Source: Colias croceus
Lineage: Eukaryota; Arthropoda; Insecta; Lepidoptera; Pieridae
Reading direction: 5' to 3'
Length of the DNA: 64,000 nucleotides
NCBI RefSeq assembly: GCF_905220415.1
Contig: NC_059542.1
Location: 5,208,001 to 5,272,000 of the forward strand
The position numbers were made by a program, and so were the translations under genes. Every line of letters begins with the position of its first letter. Positions within the stretch are counted from its first letter, which is position 1. The notes under the pieces are model-generated. The model worked only from the letters and a program-made list of their open reading frames with translations. It made no database searches and was not told the DNA's origin. Below are positions 35,450-46,758 of the stretch, in pieces.

Positions 35450-37505
35450 CTACGAGGAGGCTACAGCTTTCTTGGGTGTTGGTTTGCCCTCCTTGAAACC
35501 GTTACGGAAACGCCTTCTGACAATCTTGAGGTGACGCATGCGGCCAGTGCCTGTTGTCTTCCTCCTCTTTGCCTTCACTGACCAGTGGTCTGAAAAATAT
35601 TTTCATGTTTCAATATTCTATATTACATTTCATACACAGAAATATATACATCTTGCTACACCTAATAAAAAAATATTTTATCAGGCAATAGGAGGTAACA
35701 CCAACACAATCTAATGTTAAGAATCAGAATTCTGGAACTGACACTAATTATTCAATATCACTTTTATGTAGTAAGAGATTTCAATGATTTATTATTTTTG
35801 TAGAAGATATGTATTCTACACAGAAATATGTATGTATACATCTGCATAATAATTACATACCTTCAAACTATATACCTACATCTACAAGGAAATATTGCTA
35901 ATTGACAAGTATCTCCTCAATCACTGTAGGATACAAACAAATATATTTGAAAGTGATTTTATTAGTACATAATATTACGTTAATAATAAAAACAAATATC
36001 ATTTTCATTAAATTAAACTTATTAAATATTTAATAACAAGATTAATAATCAAGGTTTAGTTTCCCAACAAATATAAACAAAAAAATTGATATAATTATGC
36101 AGTTTTCGAGTATTGATAAAATTTATGATAAAATTACATTTTACACACAAAAATATGAAAAGTCGCATCCAGAAAGCTCAAAATTTGTCGCTAACCTCTT
36201 AAAAAACTGCATACACGTTGTAACTATACCTTTACTAAATTAACCCTTAGCAGGTATCGTGGGTCAAATTTTCGGTTATAATTCTTTAAATATTTATGCA
36301 ACGACTGTGCGCTTCTAAGTATTCTCAGTGCGTCACTAGCTGCAGCGGGGGGTGGATGTGCAGCACCGTGACTATCTTAGGAGCGGAGGTATGTAGCTTT
36401 CTGGGTCACGTTCGACCCACGACACCAAATAAGTAACTTTTTTCACTGAGTGTAATTACTTACTTTTTTGTTTTATTGTTTATTTGTACTACATTGGAGG
36501 GCTTTTTGAACGACAGACAAATCGAGGAGTTGATGGACGACTTAAGTGATGATTTGGAATTGAAAAATGAAAGAATACCAAATGTAAACCAACTTTGTGA
36601 CGACAAAATCATCAGCGATCGAGACAATCCCTAATCTGTTAGTTGCTCAGAAGACAGTGTATTTGGAGTAAGTTCTGACGACAGTGAAAACGAAGAGGAA
36701 ATACGAGAATAATAGAAAATATACGAGGAACGAAAATACGAGAGATGAGAGTGAAGAAGATGAGGATGATATTTGATGGTAGAAGTCATTTTGGATTTGG
36801 TTGTCATTTTTTTTATTTTATGCTGATTTCAGAAGCAATTTATTTTTTTGTTATAATAAAGATATGAGAAGTGCCATAAATATATTTTAGTTAAAGTTTT
36901 TCTAACATTTCTATTTTTTTTTTATGTTTTAAGTGCACACTAACCAAAAAGTGCCATAAAATAAGGTTAATTACAAATCCGTGTAAAACATGATATTTTT
37001 TATATATTCTAAAATTAAATAAAGTTAATTTTATAAAAAAATATTTTTTTATTTCTTATCTAACCATATTTTATACAAATAATAAAAAATCTACGTTCTA
37101 CAACAGATTGTTTGGTATGGGTAGAATTTGACCCACGATACCGGTAGTGTTGCCAAAAAAGGCGATACCAGCTAAGGGTTAACCTAATTAAGTACTTACA
37201 TGAACGTAATTTAGCGGCTGGGTATCCACATTGTGCACATTTGGATTTCTGAATATGATAAGAAGATCTTCCACATCTTCTACATAGTGTGTGTGTCTTA
37301 TTTCGGCGTTTACCGAAGCTTGACGTTCCCTTCGTCTGTAATAACGGAGTTAAACACCATTAAATAAACACTTTTTTATAAAATATATTTAAATTTCATT
37401 TTACTACACTCAAATGTAATCCACAAAGATTTAAATTTCCTATTATATAGAAAAATATCATTGATTCATTTCGATTTGTTTTACAAACAAAAAGTACGCT
37501 ACCAT
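35450..37505 (-). CDS. RpL37: Ribosomal protein eL37 (60S subunit)
   Basis: Coding exons: 37505-37503 (the ATG alone), 37335-37200 and 35589-35450; 92 residues. The split directly after the start codon is usual for ribosomal protein genes. The protein is highly basic: 'TKGTSSFGKRRNKTHTLC', a zinc ribbon with 'CRRCG' and 'CAQCG', 'YPAAKLRSYHWSVKAKRRK', then 'TTGTGRMRHLKIVRRRFRNG', as in animal eL37. It binds rRNA at the large subunit. A pyrimidine tract just upstream of the ATG (37525-37536) looks like a TOP start. Intron 2 is 1.6 kb because it contains a piggyBac-like remnant (36244-37178), whose right end is only ~18 bp from exon 2. No coding damage seen. Confidence 0.95.
36244..37178 (+). 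mobile_element. piggyBac-like remnant in RpL37 intron 2
   Basis: Ends CCCTTAGCAGGTATCGTGGG and complementary ...AGCTAAGGG are flanked by TTAA (36240-36243 and 37179-37182). The 935-bp element repeats a 'gacccacgataccg'-type subterminal inverted repeat internally at about 37130. Only the N-terminal part of a transposase is left. Confidence 0.85.
36503..36712 (+). pseudogene. N-terminal piece of piggyBac transposase
   Basis: Reads 'LNDRQIEELMDDLSDDLE', then an in-frame stop after 'SDRDNP', then 'SVSCSEDSVFGVSSDDSENE' and a stop. The acidic 'IEELMDDLSDD' leader is typical of piggyBac-type transposases. No catalytic Asp region is present. Confidence 0.7.
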
Positions 37506-37524
37506 TTTCGCCGAATTTGACAAT

Positions 37525-37536
37525 GAAAGAAGGAAG
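37525..37536 (-). promoter_or_regulatory. TOP-like pyrimidine tract at RpL37 start
   Basis: The minus strand reads CTTCCTTCTTTC about 20 bases before the ATG. Terminal oligopyrimidine tracts starting with C at the cap site are known for ribosomal protein mRNAs and couple their translation to TOR signalling. The exact transcription start is inferred. Confidence 0.6.
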
Positions 37537-38913
37537 AATTTCAGCAATAACCAATGGTAGTTATTTTGACATTGACACTTGCTTGACAATTGACAATCTA
37601 ACAATTGCGTTCATGGTTAGTTCTCGTAGCGTTCATTATATTTTAGTTATGTTAGAAAGACAGGAAACCGTCGTTCAGCGGTTAGGTAAAAATTATCATA
37701 TAGAAATACCAACGCAAACTTAGCACCCCATCAATGGAATTTTGGGTCGAAAATGACCTTGATCGATAGGTCTCCGTTAGGTCCTTTAAGGTCCCACAAT
37801 TTTTTCGTTAGGTCCCCTTTAGTTTTTTTATAAATATTTTCTTTTTAATAGGCATGACGAAAGATTTTGAAATCCTCTTCCATAATGTGTGTATACGTTT
37901 ACTATACAAGAAAAACCCTATATTTCGGTAATATACTTAAATTTAACGAAGATAAAAGCCATTTTTCAAAAAATATTTATCAACTGTGCCAAAACAGCTC
38001 GGAGGTGTCATGGCGTAAACGTGACGTCACTCTTTAGTAAATACGTAATTATTTGTATGCATTGCGAAGAAAATTAAAAAAATATTTATGTTATATGTGT
38101 TATAGAAACGAATTTAAAAGTTTATAAGTGGTGTGTAGTATTGCAGTGTGAATCCACATTGAATTAATACTCAAAAATGTGTTAGTAATTATTTTAAGCG
38201 AGAAAATAATAAGAAATGATTGTATAAAGTTGGCGCGGAGAACCCCGAAACCACGTATTCGTGAATTCGCAATTATATTTCTGTTCTGAGTCGATAAAGC
38301 ATACGTGAAACAATAGAAAATAAATAAAAATGCGTATTCTCAACATATTCATAACAACAAAATACATCTGACGTGAGTTGTTTACTTAAGCGTGACGTCA
38401 CGCGTGTTTTAGTCAAAATGGCCAACTGCAGAATTTCAATGTTTTATTTTATTGATAATCTCATTAATCTTAGTGTTTTTAAGATTTTTAAGTCACTATA
38501 TTGAATTTATTTATTATACATTTTCCCTTAAAAACACTAATACGATCATTTATGGATACTGTCGTCATGCCTATTCTGGGTATAAAACAATTATTACACT
38601 TTAGCACCTCATCCATAGCAAAATTGGCAAATTTTATCAAAATCGTAATCGTAACCGTTAGATCCATATAGGTCCATCATTGAAATTGTTAAATTATTTG
38701 TTAATATGAAATACCTGCGCATATCGATAATCGTCGATGCATCGTTTAGCGATATGATCAAGCTAAGAGCAATAAACCTATAGAGTTCTTATATTAAGAC
38801 AGAACAAAATACATATTTTCTAATCTACTTACTCTTAGTCAATAATAGTCTTTTTATTTGTCAGTGTGCTAAAATAACTATTGTATGTTTAGCAACCGGC
38901 TATCACTAGTCGA

Positions 38914-39545
38914 ATGGGAGTTTTGGATAAAAACAATGTAAAAATATCTTTCCATCGGTAAGTGATTTTCAGCAAATTGATAAATATTTATGTTTTAAAC
39001 CTATTTGAAGGTTTTATCAAGCGCTTTTTTGTAATTTTATGTTGTAACTGTAACATTTACCCACTTTATGGGGTTGTGGAATATAAAATAATGAAATAAT
39101 TTTTAAAAAACGTCACAATAATATCACGTTTGGCATTTTGTTTACCACCGTAGTGTTGTAACACATCTAGCGTATATTATCGATTTATGACAAAAAATCT
39201 ATTTCATATTAACGTTGATTTATTTATTTTGTTTCATAAATCAGATTTATATGTAGTTGTTGTTGCAAATAATAGATTTAAATTTTTTACCGCAGGAAAA
39301 TAAAACATACCACGTGGTTGTTTTATTTGCCCTATGTGTTTTAGTTTTCGTTTGTTGTTTATTAATTTCTCTTTCAGATTATTAATAAATTCATTTTGTT
39401 TTAGATTTCCAGAGCTAAATAAAAAATGGGTATAAAACGTGAGACATGAGTTGATTGGACGCCGCCACAATTTGCAATATTGTGTTCACTGCATTTCGAG
39501 CCTACGTGTTATCAAGATGGATACTCTAGAAGAATTGTGCAATCT
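38914..39545 (+). pseudogene. Broken THAP-domain exons
   Basis: Two pieces joined by a GT-AG intron: 38914-38957 ('MGVLDKNNVKISFHR') and 39405-39545 ('FPELNKKWV', stop, 'NVRHE', then after a frameshift 'CSLHFEPTCYQDGYSR'). The order ISFHRFP...W...CxxHF.P is the THAP zinc-finger pattern (C2CH). The N-terminal Cys pair is not intact and there is at least one stop and one frameshift. Confidence 0.6.
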
Positions 39546-39714
39546 TACGCTTACGTTTTTTTTTGTTCCTGTAGATAATAAATACATTTGATTAAAGAGA
39601 GTGAATTTTTATTTTGAAATTTTTTACACATAAGTTACCTACTTTAAATGTGTAACTATGTGAAAATTACTACTATTGAAATACATACTTAATATACATG
39701 CGTTTTAAGTAATT

Positions 39715-39805
39715 TTTCCAAATTTCATTGTAATCGGTTTAGTAGTATTCGCGTGAAAGAGTAACAAACATCCATCCTCACAAACTTTCGCTTTATTAGT
39801 AGGAT
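39715..39805 (-). repeat. Dispersed repeat fragment
   Basis: Shares 'aatttcattgtaatcggtt' and 'aacatccatcctcacaaac' with the elements at 33500-33668 and 39968-40140. Nested in the THAP-containing element. Confidence 0.5.
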
Positions 39806-39967
39806 GTTAGGAAAATGTTTTCATTAAGACTGTCCTTTTATTAACTTGTTAAAATGCTGCATGATTCCTTCATGCTGACTGTGCCTTTCTCCTCACTCCT
39901 TTAACTTTATCATCATTTCCTTCTTTATTTTAAATTACATTTCAAGTTTTAAAATTTCTTTTATAAT

Positions 39968-40140
39968 GTACTAACTTTCCGCCCGCGTTTTTAAAGAAAA
40001 TCCTGCACAGTTCCCGTTCACGTGGGATTTCCGGGATAAAACCTAACCTATGTGTGTATGTACAAAATTTCATTGTAATCGGTTCCGCAGTGAAAGAGTA
40101 TCCCTTCTCACATAATTTCGCATTTATTATATACGTAGGA
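39968..40140 (-). mobile_element. Helitron-like short repeat, nested
   Basis: On the minus strand it starts TCCTACGTATATAATAAATG and ends in an 'acgcgggcggaaag' block, with a mutated CTAG end. The layout matches 21263-21438 and 46451-46678. Confidence 0.5.
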
Positions 40141-40815
40141 TTAAACAAATAATGTATTCAACTGAAATTAATTATAAGTTTTGTTTTTTTTATTATTTAT
40201 TATTTCACGAAACCGTAAATGCAAAATACATTCACGATTTTATCGATTGAAGCACATCCCATCACTATCACCTTCTATCTATCTAAATACATACCTATAG
40301 TAAAAATGGTGCCATGACTATGTTGAAACGTAGCTTGTTGTCTATAGCTGTCTCATTCTTTCATACGACGTTTTCTTTAGATAGAGAGAAACAAATATAT
40401 GTAAATTGTATACGCTCGATACAAGTACTCTATGTTTATTGCTCTTAGTGATCAAGACAAATAATCGAGTCATAATATTTACTCGATCATTGATGTGGCC
40501 TCAAGAGACTGGAAAAAAAATATAAGTACTCAAATTTAATCTTTATGAACTAAGCGATAAAGTTGAATTTAGAACGTGATATTGAACCGCACTCCAAACG
40601 AGACTATCTTGGAAAGAAATACAAATTTAATCTTTATGAACTTATCGATTGAATTTAAAAACTCGTCGCTTAGAAGGTCGTAAATTTTTACGACTTTCTT
40701 AGCTACTTCTAGCTATAATTTGAAATGAGATGAGAATTAATAATCTTTATTATATTAAAATTTTACACAACTGCACAAAAAGGAGTATAATGTTTATTTT
40801 GTAAGTACATATATA

Positions 40816-40984
40816 TCTAATATATAAAAATCAATGCCACTTTTCGTTGTAATTCCATAACTCGAGAACGGCTGAACCGATTTCGATAATTCTTTTTTTA
40901 TTATATTCCTTGAAGTACGAGGATGGTTCTTATGTAGAGAAAACGTTAATATGTACCACGGGCGAAGCCGGGGCGGACCGCTAG
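40816..40984 (+). mobile_element. Helitron-like short repeat, nested
   Basis: Starts TC after A and ends 'gcggaccgCTAG' before T, with 'gggcgaagccggggcgg' just upstream. A related reverse copy lies at 61091-61223. A fragment of another dispersed repeat ('ggaacccttcgtgcgtgag') follows at 41039. Confidence 0.6.
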
Positions 40985-41142
40985 TTTATTATAATTTTCG
41001 CTCCGTTACTTTTAACTGGCAGAAAATTTTAATGGTACGGAACCCTTCGTGCGTGAGTCCGGCTCGCATTTAGCCGTTTTTTTGTAATGTTAATAATAAT
41101 TAATCTTCACCTTTCTATTATGTAATTTGTTTATATGTATGT

Positions 41143-41188
41143 ATTAATATTGCGTATGTTTCAAATCTGAAACATACGCAATATTAAT
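41143..41188. repeat. Perfect 21-bp stem hairpin
   Basis: The left arm 41143-41163 pairs without mismatch with 41168-41188, around a 4-base loop (AATC). It lies in the THAP-containing element. It could be a transposon recombination structure, a precursor hairpin or chance palindromisation. Confidence 0.7.
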
Positions 41189-41889
41189 CATATATTTATG
41201 TCATTTCGTTCAGACTGTCAAAAACTTTTAGTACTACTTTTGTGCTTTTGATAATGTTCTTATAGACATATTTATTTTATTGAAATGTGCTGGGATGAAT
41301 GAATACATATTCAAATACAAATAAAATGGCTTTTTATTGTTTTTTCGTATGCATATAATAATGATGAAAACTTTACAAATGACCTGTGTTGTAGTTTTTA
41401 TGAATATAATATTAATGTTATTTCTAATTTCAACAAAATTATTATTTTGTAATATCGATATGGTTACATCCTTTTCGAGCGATTGTATTATTACGTATAT
41501 GTACAGAGATTTTTCTGTGTGTTGCAATGTGTGCAAAAATATGCTAGTGTGTCAATTTTGTAATAGTTTGAGTTTGTAAAGACGCAAATTATTTCTGTGA
41601 ATGTGTGATTGTGTTTCATAGTGTGAGTTACCCTCTCCGCACCAAAATCGGCAGAAAGTTTAGTTAGAACATTTGCCAGCGTACTCCATCCATTACTTAA
41701 TGATCTAAGGTTGAAAAGTAGGTTTTTAATAAATAAGCACTCTCAGAACAATAATTGATTTATTTAATAAATTAAACGATACCAATTAAAGTTTCGCGCT
41801 TATGTATGATGTGCGCATGCCTTAATGCTCTAAGGCGCATGCGCAGGTTTTAATTATTTTATAATTTTAATAAAATAAATAATTTAACA

Positions 41890-42289
41890 AATTCAATGAT
41901 GGACCTATACGGACCTACCGATAAAAAATACGATTTTGATAAAATTCGCCAATTTAGCTATGGATGAGGTGCTAAAGTGTAATTTTTTTTTAACCCAAAA
42001 TTAAAAAAAAAAACTATTTATAAAAAAACTAAAGGGGACCTAATGAAAAAAATGTGAGGCCATAAAGGACCTAACGGAGACCTATCGATCAAGGTCATTT
42101 TCGACCCAAAATTCCATTGATGGGGTGCTAAAGTGTATTTTTTGAATACCCAAAATTTAAAAAAATATTTAAAAAAAAAGGGGACCTAACGAAAAAATTG
42201 TGGGACCTTATAGGACCTAACGGAGACCTATCGATCAAGGTCATTTTCGACCCAAAATTCCAATGATGGGGTGCTAAGTTTGAGTTGGT
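41890..42289. repeat. Duplicated right terminus of the THAP-containing element
   Basis: The block with 'gacctaacggagacctatcg' and 'aggtcattttcgacccaaaa' occurs twice (about 42060-42135 and 42220-42285), both in the orientation of the right end. The left end has it once. The element therefore has a tandem duplication of about 150 bp at its right end. Confidence 0.75.
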
Positions 42290-42456
42290 TATAGAAATCG
42301 TATCTCAAAAGATTTGTCGATACTAAATAATCTTTAGTTCAATCGTAAACCGCTAAAATGTTCAAAGGAAAAATGCAGACATTTCTCATATTATTTTATT
42401 TTGTTTAATAGTTCCGGACCATGACCAAATTTATGTGAAATTTTCTATATCTAATC

Positions 42457-42573
42457 CAGGGGCAGTAATATGGTCTCTTATTTCCAGACAGTTTACTAGC
42501 AGTGGTATGTGTATAATATGAATTTGCCAGTCAGTAAACTATCTGGAAATAAGAGGTCATAGTATGGCCCCTG
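42457..42573. mobile_element. 117-bp palindromic MITE
   Basis: CAGGGGCAGTAATATGGTCT at 42457 is mirrored by the sequence ending ATAGTATGGCCCCTG at 42573, with a long shared stem around 'cttatttccaga'. No clear target duplication. Confidence 0.55.
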
Positions 42574-44387
42574 AACATTAAAAACATTGGTTTATTTTAG
42601 CATGTACCTAGCATTATCACAGAATCGATGACCAAATAGTTACTATAGTATAGGCATTTTACACAGTAGCTAGAATTTCCACCACCAAATAAGTGCGGGA
42701 CGAGGGTAGGACGTAGGAACAGTTAGATTATATGCCGAAGCCATTGTATAATTTTTGAGCTGCTCCTCTACAACATATTATGTAGTAATTAATACTTAAT
42801 CTGTGTTTTCAACTGTGAACTTAGAGCATGTGAAGGATTGTATTGAATTTCAATATCACATTTCAAACACCAGCAGTACCAACTGGACTATGAGGGTGAA
42901 TTAACTGATAGCAGATAGTTCTTCATCTTTTAAATAATCTGGCACAAAATGAATTAATCCGCAGATTATATGAAGCGGTATTTTCTATATTTAAAATTTT
43001 TCTCATATATTTTACTCAATTCTAGGGAAAATTATAATAAAATAATACTGACAATATTATTTTGGGCGCCGACAACGCCGTATCTACGAGTCTTTTTTCG
43101 CGGCCCGCACTATAAACTAGTACATAATCTGTGTTGTAGTCTGTTTAATTTTATATCTGTGCAAAGATCAATTGCGGACTGCGGTTTGCGACTTGTTTCG
43201 TATCCACAGAATACATAATAAACGCTACAGCTCCCGGATGTTTTGGAAAGGGTAAATATTTTTAGGAGCAATTAAATAAAACCAGATAAGAGATTTTTCT
43301 TTTGTCTTTATAATCAATTTAGTAGATACAAAAAAATATAAGCAGATTGATTATTGATGACGAAACAATGTTAATTTCGTGTACACATTTCTTACTTTTT
43401 CATTGGCTTGTTCATATTTTACAATATTTTGTGAGAATCCAATCTTTTCTCCCACTTCGATCCATTAATTACGTAGGTCTGGATCATCTGGAAACAAATC
43501 GATAAACATAGGTTAATAATAATTAATGCTCGCAGGTAGTTCAGGTTCTCTAAAATTATAAGTGTAATTTTATGTCAATCACAATTATTACTATGAGAAA
43601 TAATAAATTAAAATATGTTTTCGATGCCGAAGTCTTCCCGAAACACTGGGTTATTATGGGATTTCATATTCATTTACTTTCGAGTTTCGCCATATTGTCA
43701 AATCAATATTTTTTTATTGATGATCGGGGTATTATTTTTCCCGACACTGGCAACACTTACTTGTTGATGTTTATAGGTTATTGAATGTAAAAATCGATAT
43801 TACGCTAATATTTTCCTTGTTTTAACGCGACTTGTTGTTACTTTAGGCTAAAATATAAATAATCATCACTGAGAAACTATAAATAAGGACAATAAAGTCG
43901 TACTTACGCGTGAAAAGACACACCGGCAATTTTCTTCTCACTATCGCTTATACATGCAATAACACGACAACGCACCATTCTATTTACTTCGATGTCTATA
44001 TTAAGATAATTTCACCGTCTTTTCAATGTACTCGTATCGATTTTTTACTAAATAATATCCAAAATTCGAACACCAAGCACGATGAAGGCACGAACTGTCA
44101 AAGTTTGTTTCGCAACTCAAGTTGCGGATCTTGAAAAACAGGTTACACACTAAGGGACAAAAAATTGGGTATTTGTGTCTTTGTCTTATGCATATGTTAT
44201 GGTATTTTCGCTCTCTTTCTTGTGTAAGTGAGAAAGGTATCGTCATTGGGTCTATTAGTTACTCTGTCTACGAGCTAAACGCTACAGAACGGACACTCTC
44301 CGCCTCCCGCCAAAATTAAACACTTACCTCACCCCGCACGATCAGATGTTATGGTACCCATTTTCCCGCAAGGATGATACCAACGAG
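42574..44387. other. Intergenic with degraded fragments
   Basis: No intact gene. 43050-43220 resembles the Harbinger-like MITE at 55922-56144 in its 'gcggactgcggtttgcgact' motif. A minus-strand piece at 43398-43485 reads 'DDPDLRN', a stop, then 'WIEVGEKIGFSQNIVKYEQ', bounded by AG and GTAAGA; it could be a dead THAP- or MADF-type exon. The 8 bases 44380-44387 (CCAACGAG) are a target duplication. Confidence 0.35.
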
Positions 44388-45899
44388 CAAGAAGCTTATA
44401 TCTTATAGATCACTGGAGATTTCGGTATGAACATTTGACGTGTAACAAGAAAATTGTTGTGTTTTATCACTTTCACACCTAACTTGGTATTGCCACTGTT
44501 AATACGAAGTTTTCCCAAGGCTACTATGTATGCCGTAATATTCTGTGCAAAAGGTTAGTTTTTGTACATGAGTTTGTTGATAAATTGCCAACAACGTCAT
44601 TCAAAAGCATTGTTGGATGAGACAATTATTATTTATGCTAAATAAAATAAGTATCTGGACCAATTATTAAAAAGCGATACTCCCTGATTATGGGTAGTTA
44701 CCTTAATAAAATTGTAGCAACTCTCACTTTGACAATATGGCATAAGTGTCAAAAAAATTGCGTCGCTTCGAATATTTAAGTTAATATTGTTGCGTATTTA
44801 ATAAATATTTTCCGAATATAAATAATGTATTGCATTGAGAAAAATTGCAGAAGTGTTTGGACACCAAATTCTGGCATAGAATTTCACAGGCAAGTGTATA
44901 TTTACGTTATTTACAATATTCCTCAATACTCCTGCATTTAAACCTGTTTAGAATCATTTCAATGGCAAAAATTGTAAAATTTTGCATCATTTTAGAAAGC
45001 AGTCATGTTAAATTTGTTATTTTCCTAATACTTTATCATTTTTCAACAAGTTTTCAATAAACAAAATTAACAAGTAAGGTAACCATGATGACGAGTTTTT
45101 ATGGATAGTGAAGAGAATATATTGTAATAACAATATTATGATGAAATTTAGAACACCATTTTCAAGATTTTTACTAGTAATGAAACAACACTCAACATCG
45201 GTATTGCACTCACATGTAGTAATAAGATTGTTCGTTTTTACATTGAAATTTATACTTTTTTAACTTACCTCATATTTTTTGTTTTAGGTATTTCAGCTTT
45301 CCAAAAAGTAAAATAAAAAGAAATATATGTGCCCACCAAGGGTAAATTTACTGAGGATTACGACCCAGAAAAAAATACCTTTTGAAAAATAAACTTTGTA
45401 AAGTTAGCTGAAATTTGTGCAAGGCGTTTATTATAAACAGTTTTTCTTTGATGATTTTGGCTTGAAATTGACCCGTCGAAGCAACGCGTTTAAAAAGAAG
45501 ATCTGAGTAGCTTACAATTTGGTAAACAGCATCTGATGCAAAACACAACTTTCCTCTATTTACAAAGGATGTTAATGCTATATATCGGTTCATATCCAGG
45601 CTTTGTAGCCAAGAGTTATTTAAAACTATCATTCTATACCAATTAAAATTGTATGTACCTATAAAGTATGGCCAGTAATATTATAATATAATTAATACTG
45701 TTAAAAATATATGTCGTTATTATTTATAGACCATGATTTTTAGTTTTTTTCTATTTCGAAAAATCCTGAATATAGAAACCAGTGTGGTCACCCACAGAAA
45801 GAGACAAAAAACAACACTGACGTCATTCAAGGTTATATTTTCTTGTGACAAGTCAATGGTCATAGTGCAATCTCCAGTGTATTAGATATAAGCTTCTTG
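44388..45899 (-). mobile_element. hAT-like MITE family A, copy 3 (inverted)
   Basis: Same 15-bp termini as the copies at 4118 and 10823, in opposite orientation, with its own 8-bp duplication CCAACGAG (44380-44387 and 45900-45907). It is more diverged than copies 1 and 2 are from each other. The shared frame is kept as 94 codons at 45348-45632 with a 3-base in-frame insertion. Confidence 0.88.
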
Positions 45900-45907
45900 C
45901 CAACGAG

Positions 45908-46758
45908 TAACGACGTCAGACGAAACGCAACGAAGATTGACAACATTAATCAAAGTGACTTAAAGTAATTTTATTATTTTGGATTTGTGATTATAGTTTT
46001 TCGTAGAAAATGGTTAAATATTATGCTGTTTACGGATGTATTTTCATCAGAAAAACGCGAATTTTTTTTACGCTAGTCACAAATGTGCCAACCATAAAGC
46101 GTTAACACACACATTTGCAGTCTCTACAGTGTGACTGTCAAAACAATAATTTTGTATGGAGTGTCCGGGGTGTGTTCGTATCTGTGGTTTCGGTGTCCAC
46201 CTGTTATTACGCAAACATTAATTAGGTATTCATTGCTCTTGTTTTCAATTTATGTTTCTATTTGGAAAAAAACAGTTCAACGTTTTCCAAAGAGTTCGTT
46301 ATTTTTGAGTTCCCAAAGTTGATAAATAATCCACAATCGAGTATTGGTTTTACCTGCATCTATTGTATTGACCGAAGGTTTGTCTTTGTTTATCCACATT
46401 ACTTGCAATATTACATACCGGTTCACTTAGATCCTTCTTTTATCTATACATCTATACAAATATTATAAAGAGGAAAGGTTTGATTTTTTGTTTGTTTGTT
46501 TGTATGAATTGAATAGGCTCCGAAACTACTTGGCAGATTTGAAAAATTCTTTCACCATTCGAAAGCTACATTATCCACGAGTAACATAGGCTAGGTTTTA
46601 TCCCTGAAATCCCACGGGAACGGGAACTATGCGGGTTTTTCTTTGAAAACGCGGGCGAAGCCGCGAGCGGATAGCTAGTTGATCAAATAAATAGGCATAG
46701 GAATTTGTAGTAATTTTCAATGATCTATATTTTGTTTTACTTTTAGCATAACAAAAAT
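45908..46758 (+). other. 5' flank and 5' UTR intron of PSMG3-GPN2
   Basis: An acceptor 'acttttag' ends about 15 bases before the PSMG3 start, so the mRNA has an untranslated first exon upstream that I could not locate. A Helitron-like repeat fills 46451-46678. Confidence 0.5.
46451..46678 (+). mobile_element. Helitron-like short repeat upstream of PSMG3
   Basis: Starts TC after A (TCTATACAAATATTATAAAG) and ends 'gcggatagCTAG' before T, with 'gcgggcgaagccgcgagcgg' just upstream. It includes a short GTTT array near 46485. It ends 80 bp before the PSMG3 ATG. Confidence 0.65.

Larger units (their letters stand above)
37708..42289 (+). mobile_element. THAP-containing TIR transposon, P-element-like (4.6 kb)
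   Basis: The termini ACCAACGCAAACTTAGCACC and, at the right, the complement of ACCAACTCAAACTTAGCACC are flanked by a 9-bp repeat TATAGAAAT (37699-37707 and 42290-42298); an 8-bp reading is equally possible. Inverted similarity continues inward (37740-37830 against 42150-42260; 38590-38690 against 41895-41975). It contains a broken THAP-domain coding region, as P-element and some Kolobok transposases do, plus nested Helitron-like repeats. The left end is 163 bp from the RpL37 TOP-like tract. Confidence 0.7.

Noticed and set aside
43572..44319. Several overlapping 65-81 codon frames on both strands
   Set aside because: No shared motif, no splice support, frames on both strands overlap; treated as chance frames.
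46012..46107. Frame 'MVKYYAVYGC' resembling a THAP start
   Set aside because: The first zinc-binding Cys is replaced, the frame stops soon after and no downstream THAP motif follows in a splice-consistent way.
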